DNA of 64,000 nucleotides from Ruminococcus sp. (GCA_015066665.1 SVNX01000002.1:54076-118075), one strand, 5' to 3'; positions 42,838 to 51,993 are shown, numbered from the stretch's first letter. Notes: generated by a model not told the origin, from the sequence alone. Made by a program: numbers and translations.

Positions 42838-43521
42838 ATGATCGAAGCTGTGATTTTTGATATGGACGGACTGATGCTGGACACGGAAAAGCTGCTGGCA
42901 CAGTTCTGGATGCAGGCCGCACGGGAAGCGGGCTTTCCGATGGAACTGCATCATGTACTCGGCATCCGGAGCCTTGCGGCGATCTATGCAAAGCCCCATT
43001 TGCAGGGGATTTTCGGCGAGGACTTCGACTACGAACGCATCCGTGCAAGACGCCGTGAGCTGACCGCTGCGCATATTGCCGCACATGGCATTGAAAAGAA
43101 GCCGGGACTTGATGCCCTGCTTTGCTATCTCAAGGCGCACGGCTACCGCACATGCGTTGCCACAGCCACCGATCGGGAACGCACGGATCTGTATCTGAAG
43201 CAGATCGGTGTGCATCATTTCTTCGATGCATTCGTATGCGGTGACATGGTCACCAAGGGCAAGCCCGATCCCGAGATCTACCTGACGGCCTGTCAGGCAC
43301 TCGGACTGCCGCCGCAGAACTGCATGGCTCTGGAGGATTCGCCGAACGGCATTCTCTCGGCACATGCGGCAGGCTGCATGGCGGTCATGATTCCCGATCT
43401 TTCCCAGCCGGATGACGCACTGCTCGAACGGATGGCGGCCTGCGTGCCGGATCTGACACGAGTGATTGATCTGCTTGAATTACTTGAGGAGGTACAGGAT
43501 GGCCAAACCCAATGCATTTGA
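42838..43521 (+). CDS. HAD-superfamily phosphatase (beta-phosphoglucomutase-like)
   Basis: This 227-aa protein has HAD motif I DMDGLMLDTE (nucleophile Asp8), motif II near VATATD, the Lys in KGKPDPEIYLTA and motif IV LEDSPNGI. The cap placement is that of subclass I enzymes such as beta-phosphoglucomutase or phosphoglycolate phosphatase. Substrate unknown. It starts 9 bases after the transporter stop behind AGGAGG. Confidence 0.85.
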   Translation: MIEAVIFDMDGLMLDTEKLLAQFWMQAAREAGFPMELHHVLGIRSLAAIYAKPHLQGIFGEDFDYERIRARRRELTAAHIAAHGIEKKPGLDALLCYLKAHGYRTCVATATDRERTDLYLKQIGVHHFFDAFVCGDMVTKGKPDPEIYLTACQALGLPPQNCMALEDSPNGILSAHAAGCMAVMIPDLSQPDDALLERMAACVPDLTRVIDLLELLEEVQDGQTQCI

Positions 43522-43744
43522 TATTCCGGGACTGTATTATTTTCAAAGCCGGAACGTATTTACCGGAAGCCGGCAGGATTTCAATTTCCGCATCGAACCG
43601 GGCGACGTGATGAAGGTCACAGTCTGGCACGGCTTTCTCTGCTCAGAGCTGGCCGAAGCGGAGCATACGGCGGAATTCCCGATTTCTGCCGAAGGCCATG
43701 CCGAAATGCTTGCATGGCTCGAAGAACGGTTCCAGAACAAATAA
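43499..43744 (+). CDS. Small protein of unknown function
   Basis: This 81-aa soluble product (MAKPNAFDIPGLYYFQSRN start) reads like a compact beta-rich domain followed by a C-terminal helix (GHAEMLAWLEERFQNK). The ATG at 43499 has GAGGAGG 6 bases before it and overlaps the HAD gene by 23 bases, so it is coupled to it. It lies between the HAD gene and the hydrolase. I do not recognise the family. Confidence 0.7.
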   Translation: MAKPNAFDIPGLYYFQSRNVFTGSRQDFNFRIEPGDVMKVTVWHGFLCSELAEAEHTAEFPISAEGHAEMLAWLEERFQNK

Positions 43745-43760
43745 AAAGAGGAGAACGTAC

Positions 43761-44747
43761 ATGAACCCCAAGCCCTTTCCGCTTCCCAGCGATCCCGATG
43801 CCTTCTGCCGTGATGACTGTCCGATGATCGGCGGCATCCCGCAGTACATTCAGATCCGCAGCACAAATCCGAAGCATCCCGTGCTGCTCTTTCTGCACGG
43901 CGGCCCCGGCGGTGCAGTATCGGGACTCAGCCACATTCACCATGCCGGATGGACGGCTCATTTCACCGTTGTCAACTGGGATCAGCGCGGCAGCGGCCGG
44001 ACGTATTCTGCCAATCCCGGCCGGAAACAAGAGATCGCACAGACCGGCACCATGGAGGACTATATGCGTGATCTTGACGATGTCATCGCCTATCTGCACA
44101 CAGTACTGTCCTTTGAAAGGCTGATTCTGGTGGGATTTTCATGGGGCAGTGCCATCGGCTCGGAGTATGCAAGACGGCATCCGGAACATCTGCTGTGCTA
44201 TGTCGGCATCGGGCAGCATGTCTGCTACCGTGATGCGATCCTGACGACATGCCGCACGATGCTCGATATGGTGCCGCCCGACAGCAGGGACGCTGCAAAG
44301 CTCCATGCCATCATCGACACCTTTCCCGCAGAACCCGTCTGGGACCGGACACTGATGCACTGCATGCGTCACTTCATGCCGCTTTCGATGCGGCTCATTC
44401 TGCGGCACGCCAAGCGCATCACCCCGTCCGAAATCCTGCGCTCTCCGCAGATGACATTCCGTGAGAAATGGAGTGCCCTTCTGCCGGATTACAGCCGGTA
44501 CCGGCAGTCCTATGCCACAATGCTGGGTTATGATTTCCGTCACGACCTGCATTTTGATGTACCGGTGCTGTTCGTATTCGGACAGGAGGAAAACGTCTGT
44601 CCCGCTTCCCTTCTGGAAGCTGTTTTCCCCGAAATCACAGCCCCCGAAAAACAGCTCGCCGTCATCCCCGAAGCATCGCACAGCTGTTATTTCGATCAGC
44701 CCGATGCCTTTATGGAGGTGCTGCTGTCGTTCCTGCAGCGCATCTGA
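43761..44747 (+). CDS. Alpha/beta hydrolase (proline iminopeptidase-like)
   Basis: This 328-aa cytoplasmic hydrolase has the oxyanion segment LFLHGGPGGA, the NWDQRGSGRT segment typical of proline iminopeptidase-like proteins, the nucleophile elbow GFSWGS, an acidic residue region FVFGQEE and a catalytic His in PEASHS. The peptidase assignment is only by resemblance. ATG 43761 follows AGAGGAG. It ends the operon before a convergent terminator. Confidence 0.85.
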   Translation: MNPKPFPLPSDPDAFCRDDCPMIGGIPQYIQIRSTNPKHPVLLFLHGGPGGAVSGLSHIHHAGWTAHFTVVNWDQRGSGRTYSANPGRKQEIAQTGTMEDYMRDLDDVIAYLHTVLSFERLILVGFSWGSAIGSEYARRHPEHLLCYVGIGQHVCYRDAILTTCRTMLDMVPPDSRDAAKLHAIIDTFPAEPVWDRTLMHCMRHFMPLSMRLILRHAKRITPSEILRSPQMTFREKWSALLPDYSRYRQSYATMLGYDFRHDLHFDVPVLFVFGQEENVCPASLLEAVFPEITAPEKQLAVIPEASHSCYFDQPDAFMEVLLSFLQRI

Positions 44748-44807
44748 ACGCACCGTCCGCTGGGCGCTCTTATCGGAAAAACAGTGACGTCTGATCAAAT
44801 GAACAAG

Positions 44808-44842
44808 CCCCTCGTTCAGAAAACATGTTTCTGAACGAGGGG
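44808..44842. terminator. Bidirectional terminator between hydrolase and AraC regulator genes
   Basis: A perfect 15-bp stem (CCCCTCGTTCAGAAA and complement) with a 5-base loop lies between the convergent genes and can serve both strands, though the U tracts are short. Confidence 0.75.
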
Positions 44843-44887
44843 TATTTCGTTATTCCATTGTAATACTATCAGCGATGCTTTTGTATA

Positions 44888-47020
44888 TCAGCAGAACTGT
44901 TCACGGTAGCGTGCGGGCGCACAGCCCTTGGCCTTATGGAACTGTCTTGCGAAGTATTTCTCATCGTTGTAGCCGCAGTGCCTTGCAATGGCAAAGATGC
45001 TCATTGCAGTCGTGCAGAGCAGATAGCATGCGAGCATTGTGCGTGCATGAATACAGTCCTGAATATAGCTCTCTCCAAGGCATTTTTTGTAGGTTACACG
45101 GAAATAGCCGTCGCTCATGCAGAGGGTCTTGCAGATTTCCTCCGTGGCAGGTGCCTTTTTCGGCTGCTCATAGATGCGGCTTCGCAGGGTGAGCATGGTG
45201 CGGTAATGGGGATGTGCAGCGCGCTTTGCCTGGTCGGATGCGGCATCGGCGGCACGCTGTGCGGTTTCCTCGCAGAGGGCATCGGCGGCACATTCATCAG
45301 GCGGGCCATCCCATGATGCGCAGACGCACTGCACCTGACTTTCATCGAAGCGTCCGCAGAGTGCGTGATGCAGCATGACGGAGAGCTTTTCCTCTCCCTG
45401 TGTGCCGCTTCGGTCGAGAATCAGCAGGACATCCTCCTCCGCACGGCAGAAGATGGCATGCGGCCCGAAGGCCTGCTTCACGGCCGATGCGGCAGCGGAG
45501 AGCACATCACTGCGGAGATTCTCACCGAAGCGGTACTCCGCATCCGCCGGAACGCAGAGCCGCACGGCATGCAGACTGCCGGCAGAGCGGGAGCGGCTGC
45601 TTGTCTGCAGAATCGTCAGAAACTCGTTCCGATGATAGAAGCCCGTCAGGGCATCATAGAGTGTGGACACCCGCTGGCATTGCTTCAGGTAGTGGATGTC
45701 ATTCTTCATGCGCAGGAATTCAAGGGTGTTGGCAACGGTTTTGTTCCATTCACGGAAGCTGAAATCATAGCACTGCGGCGTATCATAAACCAGCACCGCA
45801 CAGCCCATGAGCCTTGTCTGAAAGCAGAGAGGCGTCACGCAGTACAGTGCGGGGGCATCACGTTCTTCCAGCAGGGCGGGGATAAGATGCGCGCGGCAGC
45901 AGGATACGGGCATGCCGGAAACATCTTGCGGCCGGATGCGGCTGCACAGGAAGGTTTCACCGTCATAGGCGGGTGTATTCCAGCCCTTGTCGAGGCAGAG
46001 ATGGAGTGCGGCGGCACCGTGGAGCAGGTAGAAGAAATCCTGCAGCACGGCCGTATATTCGGCGAGGGAACGGCATGTGGTGAGCCTTGCGGAGAACTGT
46101 GCCACGGAAATCATGGCGGTGTGATACTGCCCGATGCGTGCGTGCAGGATCTCCGCATTGAGCTGGGCACTGTTGATGCCGCAGCGGCAGGTGTTGCCGC
46201 AGATAAGGCGGTTTTCTTCTGGAACAGCGGGGCATGCCTCCCCGAGTACGAGAGCAGCGGCACGCATGCCCATCTGCGTGCGGCCGCGGCGGAAGGTGGT
46301 GAGGGTCGGGTGGTGGAAGATGCGGCCATCCCCGTGATCGTAGCCCGTCACGCTGATCCGGTCGGGGATGGGGACGCCGGCAGAAGTGAGCACATCACAC
46401 AGGCCGTAAGCCATGTAGTCGTTGGTACAGATAACGGCCTGCGGCATGGGCAGATCGCCGCTGAGATAACGTGCGGCAAGCTGCTCGCCGGAATCATTCC
46501 AGAAATTTCCGTAATGCACATGTTCCGGCCGGAAAGGTATCCCATACCGCTCGAAGGCACGGCGGCAGCCCTCGACACGGACATCGGACACGGGAATGTG
46601 ACGGGGCCCGGTCAGGATATCGATGTCCGTCAGACCGTGTACGGTGATGAGGTGCGCAGCGATCTCTTCAAGATCGGCCATATCATCGGAGCGGATGCTG
46701 GAAAAGCCCTCGGCTGTTCCGCCGATGATGACCGCAGGGATGCCGCACCGGCGGACACGTTCAAGCAGCGGTTCGATCTGCTTCTGATCGAAAAAGGATT
46801 CCGCAGTCACAATCACCCCGTCGAACTGTTCGGGCTGAAAAAAATCATAGATAATGTTCTCGAAATTGAGCAGCGTGTCAAGGCTCCAGTGGTTGTAGAC
46901 ATTCGAGAATACCACCACATCGGCATCGAAGGAAAAAGCCGTCCGGGCAATGCCGTCAAGCAAGGCTCTCTGCTCGCTGTCATCTGCGCGTGCTGTGATC
47001 ACGGCAATTCGTCTGCGCAT
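44888..47020 (-). CDS. Three-part regulator: LacI-type sensor, degenerate GGDEF, AraC DNA-binding domain
   Basis: This 710-aa protein begins with a periplasmic-binding-like sensor (residues 1-280; RIAVITARADDSEQ, VIIGGTAEGF, AVICTNDYMAYGLCDVL). A middle region follows, then a GGDEF-like domain opening with DALTGFYHRNEFL whose catalytic loop reads AEEDV, so it cannot make cyclic di-GMP. The C-terminal 100 residues are an AraC helix-turn-helix pair (EEICKTLCMSDGYFRVTYKKCLG, IFAIARHCGYNDEKYFARQFHK). No signal peptide, so the sensor is cytoplasmic. ATG 47020 has GGAGG 9 bases upstream. It is divergent from the GH43 operon, its likely target. Confidence 0.88.
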   Translation of the reverse strand: MRRRIAVITARADDSEQRALLDGIARTAFSFDADVVVFSNVYNHWSLDTLLNFENIIYDFFQPEQFDGVIVTAESFFDQKQIEPLLERVRRCGIPAVIIGGTAEGFSSIRSDDMADLEEIAAHLITVHGLTDIDILTGPRHIPVSDVRVEGCRRAFERYGIPFRPEHVHYGNFWNDSGEQLAARYLSGDLPMPQAVICTNDYMAYGLCDVLTSAGVPIPDRISVTGYDHGDGRIFHHPTLTTFRRGRTQMGMRAAALVLGEACPAVPEENRLICGNTCRCGINSAQLNAEILHARIGQYHTAMISVAQFSARLTTCRSLAEYTAVLQDFFYLLHGAAALHLCLDKGWNTPAYDGETFLCSRIRPQDVSGMPVSCCRAHLIPALLEERDAPALYCVTPLCFQTRLMGCAVLVYDTPQCYDFSFREWNKTVANTLEFLRMKNDIHYLKQCQRVSTLYDALTGFYHRNEFLTILQTSSRSRSAGSLHAVRLCVPADAEYRFGENLRSDVLSAAASAVKQAFGPHAIFCRAEEDVLLILDRSGTQGEEKLSVMLHHALCGRFDESQVQCVCASWDGPPDECAADALCEETAQRAADAASDQAKRAAHPHYRTMLTLRSRIYEQPKKAPATEEICKTLCMSDGYFRVTYKKCLGESYIQDCIHARTMLACYLLCTTAMSIFAIARHCGYNDEKYFARQFHKAKGCAPARYREQFC

Positions 47021-47044
47021 CGTCATGCACCTCCTCTTTCTTCT

Positions 47045-47073
47045 ATTATAGCGGATCTGGCGTCCGCCGTCAA
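47045..47073 (-). promoter_or_regulatory. Sigma-A promoter of the AraC-type regulator
   Basis: TTGACG and TATAAT are separated by 17 bases on the minus strand, back to back with the GH43 promoter. Confidence 0.8.
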
Positions 47074-47124
47074 CCATAAAAGTGCATATTGTGTAGATAA
47101 GGTGGACAAAACGTATTTCGGCAA

Positions 47125-47153
47125 TTGACTTCGTGCGGGACAGGGGGTATAAT
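47125..47153 (+). promoter_or_regulatory. Sigma-A promoter of the GH43 operon
   Basis: TTGACT and TATAAT are separated by 17 bases. The 51 bases between the two divergent promoters are the likely operator zone; I saw no clear palindrome there. Confidence 0.8.
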
Positions 47154-47183
47154 GGGGATAAGAATTAAGCAGAGGTGACCGCT

Positions 47184-48599
47184 ATGAAACGCATCATTCC
47201 CAATGACAATCCGTTCAAGCCCGAAAATTGTGCCAATCCCCTGTCTCCCAATGTATTCTGTGCCGATCCCACCGGCGTGGAATATGAGGGCAGACTCTAT
47301 GTCTTCGGCACGAATGATCACCAGCAGTATGACGCTGTGGGTGACGAGGGCCGAAATACCTATGAACACATCCGCTCCTTTGTGATCCTGTCCACGCACG
47401 ACATGGTCAACTGGACATATCACGGCATCATTGACACCGCAAGGATTGCCCCCTGGATCCGGAATTCGTGGGCACCGTCCGTGATTGCCCGTGTGGAAGA
47501 GGACGGTCTGACGCATTTCTATCTCTATTTTTCCAACAATGGCTGCGGCGTGGGGGTGCTGACGGCGACCCATCCGCTCGGCCCCTGGCACGATCCCCTC
47601 GGCAAGCCCCTGATCTATCAGAACATGCCGGGACTGGAGAACTGTCCCTCGCCCTTCGATCCGGGTGCCGTCATTGATGAGAACGGCACGGGCTGGCTGG
47701 CCTTCGGCGGCGGCACGGAAGCAAGGGGTTCCGAGGTCTACTCCACCGTGCCAAAGATCGTACGGCTCGGGGCGGATCTGCTCTCCTTCGACAGCGATTT
47801 CATTCCCATCCGGACGCCGTATTTCTTTGAGGCAAGCGAGCTGAATGTGATCGGCGGAAAGTTCTTCTACACCTACAGCACCGACTGGCAGCCACGTGAC
47901 AACTGGGATCGCAAGGACCTGCCGGCACCGGGCATCTGCAGCATGGGCTGCATGACAAGCACATCGCCCCTTGACAGTGACAGCTGGGAATGCCGCGGCG
48001 GCTTCTTCAGCAATGCGGGCGATGCCGGCATGGATTGGTGCAACAACCACACCCACATCATGCATTTTCAGGGCATCCGCTATATACTCCATCACACCAT
48101 GCACATTCAGGAACGCATGACGACCAAGGGCGGCTTCCGCTGCATGTGTGCGGAGCGTTTGCCCGAAACCGGCGAGGATTTCCCGTCCGTCAAGCCCACC
48201 CGTGAGGGCGTTTCGCAGACGATGCCCCTCTCTCCCTTTGTGCCGCACAGCGGTGCGGAGATGTGCACCTGCGCTCAGATCGGCTATGTATCCTGCGGCC
48301 TCGGTGAGATGGCCGTGCGTGCACTGACAGCGGGTGCATGGACATTTGTGCGGGGTGTGGAGTTTGGCGAGGACGCCGCTCAGCTCCGCCTGACGGCAAA
48401 AGGCAAGGGTACCATCGAACTGCGTTGCGATGAGAGGGATGCCGAACCCATCGCCGGCATTGCAATCGATGCCGATGCATGGACAGCGTACACAATTCCG
48501 CTGTCCCTCAGAGGCAGGCACGATATCTATCTCGTTTTCTCGGACAAGGATATCTGCCTCAGAGAGTGGCAGACACAGAAAGAGGAGGACATGGCATGA
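47184..48599 (+). CDS. Cytoplasmic GH43 glycoside hydrolase
   Basis: This 471-aa enzyme is a five-bladed propeller of family GH43 (arabinofuranosidase/xylosidase type). The catalytic Asp base lies in FCADPTGVEY (Asp28), a second Asp in SPFDPGAVID (about 160) and the acid Glu in FFEASEL (about 217). The C-terminal 120 residues look like a CBM6-type beta-sandwich (GAWTFVRGVEFG, GTIELRCDERD). It has no signal peptide, so it should act on imported oligosaccharides. ATG 47184 has AGAGGTG 6 bases upstream. It shares long identical stretches with the next gene. Confidence 0.9.
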   Translation: MKRIIPNDNPFKPENCANPLSPNVFCADPTGVEYEGRLYVFGTNDHQQYDAVGDEGRNTYEHIRSFVILSTHDMVNWTYHGIIDTARIAPWIRNSWAPSVIARVEEDGLTHFYLYFSNNGCGVGVLTATHPLGPWHDPLGKPLIYQNMPGLENCPSPFDPGAVIDENGTGWLAFGGGTEARGSEVYSTVPKIVRLGADLLSFDSDFIPIRTPYFFEASELNVIGGKFFYTYSTDWQPRDNWDRKDLPAPGICSMGCMTSTSPLDSDSWECRGGFFSNAGDAGMDWCNNHTHIMHFQGIRYILHHTMHIQERMTTKGGFRCMCAERLPETGEDFPSVKPTREGVSQTMPLSPFVPHSGAEMCTCAQIGYVSCGLGEMAVRALTAGAWTFVRGVEFGEDAAQLRLTAKGKGTIELRCDERDAEPIAGIAIDADAWTAYTIPLSLRGRHDIYLVFSDKDICLREWQTQKEEDMA

Positions 48600-50641
48600 A
48601 GAAGTATTTCCGGAATGCCGCAGCACTCATCTGCAGTGCTGCACTGCTTCTGACGGCGGGCTGTACGAAGGCGGAGAAGAAGGTGATCGACAGTCTTCCC
48701 GCAGGCAGCCCCATTACCGCACGCAGTGAGCAGGTATATAAGACGCAGCGCAATGCCAACCCCCTTTCCGGCATTGTATTCTGCGCCGATCCCACAGCCG
48801 TGGAATATGAGGGCCGTCTCTATGTGTACGGCACGAACGACACCCAGCAGGCCGAGCAGGACACGACCAACGACTACGATCAGATCCGGTCGCTTGTGGT
48901 CTTTTCCACGGACGATATGGTCAACTGGGTCTACCACGGCCGGATTGAAACGGGCGAGATCGCCCCGTGGATCCAGAACTCCTGGGCACCCTCCATTGTC
49001 TCCCGCAAGGAGAAGGACGGCAAGACGCATTTTTATCTCTATTTCTCCAACAACGGAAGCGGCGTGGGTGTGATCACCGCCACCGATCCCCTCGGCCCGT
49101 GGAGCGATCCGCTCGGCAAGCCGCTGATTTATCAGAATATGGAGGGACTGGAAAACTGTCCTGCGCCCTTTGATCCGGGCGTGTGCATCGATGAAAACGG
49201 CACGGGCTGGCTGTCCTTCGGCGGCGGCGTGGGGGCTTCCGGCAATCCCGTACATACAAAGGTGCCCAAGGTCGTACGGCTCGGGGAGGATCTGCTCTCC
49301 TTCGACAGCGAATTCGTCTCCATCGATGCGCCGTATTTCTTCGAGGCAAGTGAGCTGAATTACATCGACGGCACCTATTATTACAGCTACAGCACCGACT
49401 GGCAGCAGCGGGGTACCGGCTGGGATTATGAGGGCATCGACCCGCCGCCGACCTGCAGCATGGCCTATCTCACGACAAAAACGCCCCTCGACAGCGAAAG
49501 CTGGACGTACCGCGGTGCGTATTTCTACAATTCCGGTCAGAATGCGGAGGGGGAATCCGGTCTGCGCTGGGGCAACAATCACACGCATTTCTGTGAATAT
49601 GAGGGAACGAATTACATCTTCCATCACACGCTCCTGCTGGAGGAGCTGCAGGGCGGCACAGCGGGCTTCCGCAGTCTGATGACCGATTATCTGCCCATGG
49701 ACAAAGCGACCGGCGAGATTCCTCTCACAGCTGCCACAAGACAGGGCGTCAAGCAGATCCGTCTGCTCGATCCCTATGCTGAAAACAACGGTGCAGTGAT
49801 GTTCACATCCGCCGGCATCGGCTATGGTACGGGCGTGAATCCCGCCGCAGTGAGTCAGGAAGCGGGCGCATGGGTCTGCGTGAAGGGCGTGGATTTTGGC
49901 TATGGTGCGTCCGAATTCATGGCACAGGTGCAGGGTAAGGGCAGGATTGAAGTGCGGCTCGACGATGTGGACGGTGAATGTGCCGGCTGGATCGAATTCG
50001 ACTGTACCGAACCCACATGGGTACGCAGCACAGATTTTGCCGCTTTTGAAGGACGCAATCACAACCTGTATTTCGTGTTTTCTTCAGAAGGGATTGCCAT
50101 GCAGGCGTGGCAGTTTACCAAGGCAGAAGAGACCTGCCGTCCGGAGGAACCGATCGATGCGGCCGAGAAACCCTATCGCACGATTGTGATTTCCGGTCAG
50201 ACGGAGAATCCCGGCCCGAGCCATTCGGCAGTGCTGGAAGTCACGGAAAACGGCGATTATTCCGTGAAATCCACCGCATTCGACAAGGAGAGCGATGTGC
50301 TGAATCTCGGTTTCATCAATACCGACCCCGCCGCTTCCTACAAGGTCTATGTGACCTCACTCAGCCTTGAAACGGCGCAGGGCATGGTGGAGATCCCTGT
50401 CGGGAAAGAACTTGACCCCGCAAGTGCCGCAACCAATGGTCTGGCCAATGGCTGGGGCGGTGCCGCACTTGGCTCCGTGATCTACGGCACAGCCGAAACA
50501 GGGCTGATTGCTGCGGAAACCGAGATCGACTGGATCGGCTACCGCATGGCGCTTCTGGTGGACGGACAGGAAGTGCCGTACACCTCCATCACCTACAACA
50601 TCACCGTCAGCGGACTCACGTTTGACGAAACGAATCAGTAA
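48596..50641 (+). CDS. Lipoprotein GH43 glycoside hydrolase with extra C-terminal domain
   Basis: This 681-aa paralogue of the preceding GH43 has a lipoprotein signal (ALICSAALLLTAGC; Cys at about residue 23). The catalytic residues lie in FCADPTAVEY, APFDPGVCID and FFEASEL, followed by a CBM6-like domain (GAWVCVKGVDFG, GRIEVRLDDVDG). About 150 extra residues at the C-terminus form another beta-rich module (ENGDYSVKSTAFDKESDVLNLGF in pieces) not present in the first paralogue. The start overlaps the upstream stop (ATGA). It is probably tethered to the cell surface. Confidence 0.9.
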   Translation: MKKYFRNAAALICSAALLLTAGCTKAEKKVIDSLPAGSPITARSEQVYKTQRNANPLSGIVFCADPTAVEYEGRLYVYGTNDTQQAEQDTTNDYDQIRSLVVFSTDDMVNWVYHGRIETGEIAPWIQNSWAPSIVSRKEKDGKTHFYLYFSNNGSGVGVITATDPLGPWSDPLGKPLIYQNMEGLENCPAPFDPGVCIDENGTGWLSFGGGVGASGNPVHTKVPKVVRLGEDLLSFDSEFVSIDAPYFFEASELNYIDGTYYYSYSTDWQQRGTGWDYEGIDPPPTCSMAYLTTKTPLDSESWTYRGAYFYNSGQNAEGESGLRWGNNHTHFCEYEGTNYIFHHTLLLEELQGGTAGFRSLMTDYLPMDKATGEIPLTAATRQGVKQIRLLDPYAENNGAVMFTSAGIGYGTGVNPAAVSQEAGAWVCVKGVDFGYGASEFMAQVQGKGRIEVRLDDVDGECAGWIEFDCTEPTWVRSTDFAAFEGRNHNLYFVFSSEGIAMQAWQFTKAEETCRPEEPIDAAEKPYRTIVISGQTENPGPSHSAVLEVTENGDYSVKSTAFDKESDVLNLGFINTDPAASYKVYVTSLSLETAQGMVEIPVGKELDPASAATNGLANGWGGAALGSVIYGTAETGLIAAETEIDWIGYRMALLVDGQEVPYTSITYNITVSGLTFDETNQ

Positions 50642-50655
50642 AGGAGAATGACGAT

Positions 50656-51993
50656 ATGAAACGACTGACAAGTATATTCCTGTCGGCAGCACTGCTTGCT
50701 TCTGCAATGCTGCCGGGCACGACAGCAGCCGACAATTCCATGCGTGACATGACCACAATGGAGATCGTGGCCGATATGGGCATCGGCATCAACCTCGGCA
50801 ATACCTTTGAGTCCTGCGGCGACTGGATCACGCAGTGGGGCGACGGCACGCCGAATGCCTATGAAACCGCATGGGGCAGCCCGACCGTCACAAAGGAACT
50901 GATTGCCGGCTATGCGGATGCGGGCTTCGGCGTGGTGCGTGTGCCGGTGGCATGGTCAAATATGATGGCCGATGACGGCAGCTATACCATCCATCCCGAT
51001 TACATGGCACGCGTGCATGAGGTTGTGGACTGGATTCTGGAGGAGGATATGTATGTCATCCTGAATCTCCACTGGGACAGCGGCTGGCTTGAGAAGCTGC
51101 CGGAAAATCCGGACATGTGCATGGAGAAATACACTGTGATCTGGGAGCAGATCGCCGAGGAATTCAAGGATTACGGCGATTATCTGATGTTTGAGTCCCA
51201 GAATGAGGAGCTTGGCTGGGACAGCCTCTGGAGCCGCTACAGCAGCAGCACGGCGGGAAAGGCCGAATCCTACAGCTATGCCAACGAAATCAACCAGACC
51301 TTTGTGGAAATCGTGCGTTCCTCGGGCGGCAATAATGCGGAGCGTCATCTGCTGATTGCGGGCTATGATACGGATATCACCCTTACCTGCGATCCGCTGT
51401 TCGTGATGCCGGAGGATCCGGCCGGACGCTGTGCAGTTTCGGTGCATTACTACACCCCCGCCGGCTTTGCACTGCTCGAAGAGGATGCGGACTGGGGCAA
51501 GGCATCATCCACATGGGGCTCGGATGCCGATTATCAGGAACTGAACCGGCTGATGGATACTCTCGATGCCAGATATGCATCACAGGGCATTCCGGTCATC
51601 ATTGGTGAATACGGCTGCCCGAAAAAGAACAAGGAGCCGGAATCCGTCCGCCGATTCCTGACAAGCGTCTGCGAAGCGGCCCTTTCCCGCGGCGGCATGT
51701 GCCCCGTTCTGTGGGACATCACCGATCTTCATTATGACCGCAGTACCTATCAGATGACGGACAGTGAGCTGAATCGTCAGCTTCTTGAAGTGCGTGACCG
51801 TTATCTCCCGCAGTCTGTAAAGGGCGATGTCAACGGTGACGGTGCCTTCACACTGCTCGATGCTGTCATGATGCAGAAATACCTGCTTGGCACCGGCACG
51901 CTCACAAAATCCGCAAACGGCGATCTTTGCGAGGATGGCCGCATCAACGGATTTGATCTGGCCTGGCTCAAGAGAATGCTTATTGAAAAGTGA
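50656..51993 (+). CDS. Secreted GH5 endoglucanase-type enzyme with type I dockerin
   Basis: This 445-aa enzyme has a signal peptide (residues 1-25), a GH5 barrel opening with INLGNTFE (about 45-52), the acid/base in FESQNEEL (about residue 180), HYYTP, and the nucleophile in IGEYG (about 317). The C-terminal 57 residues are a dockerin with two calcium-binding repeats (GDVNGDGAFTLLDAVMMQKYL and a second, GDLCEDGRINGFDLAWLKRML), so it should plug into a scaffoldin cohesin. The substrate could be cellulose, xyloglucan or mannan. It is the third gene of the GH43 operon. Confidence 0.93.
   Translation: MKRLTSIFLSAALLASAMLPGTTAADNSMRDMTTMEIVADMGIGINLGNTFESCGDWITQWGDGTPNAYETAWGSPTVTKELIAGYADAGFGVVRVPVAWSNMMADDGSYTIHPDYMARVHEVVDWILEEDMYVILNLHWDSGWLEKLPENPDMCMEKYTVIWEQIAEEFKDYGDYLMFESQNEELGWDSLWSRYSSSTAGKAESYSYANEINQTFVEIVRSSGGNNAERHLLIAGYDTDITLTCDPLFVMPEDPAGRCAVSVHYYTPAGFALLEEDADWGKASSTWGSDADYQELNRLMDTLDARYASQGIPVIIGEYGCPKKNKEPESVRRFLTSVCEAALSRGGMCPVLWDITDLHYDRSTYQMTDSELNRQLLEVRDRYLPQSVKGDVNGDGAFTLLDAVMMQKYLLGTGTLTKSANGDLCEDGRINGFDLAWLKRMLIEK

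Noticed and set aside
44888..47020. Active diguanylate cyclase in the AraC-type regulator
   Set aside because: The GGDEF loop reads AEEDV, which lacks the glycines and acids needed for catalysis.
45365..47128. A 587-codon plus-strand frame opposite the AraC-type regulator
   Set aside because: It is an antisense shadow that also covers the divergent promoter region and shows no domain.
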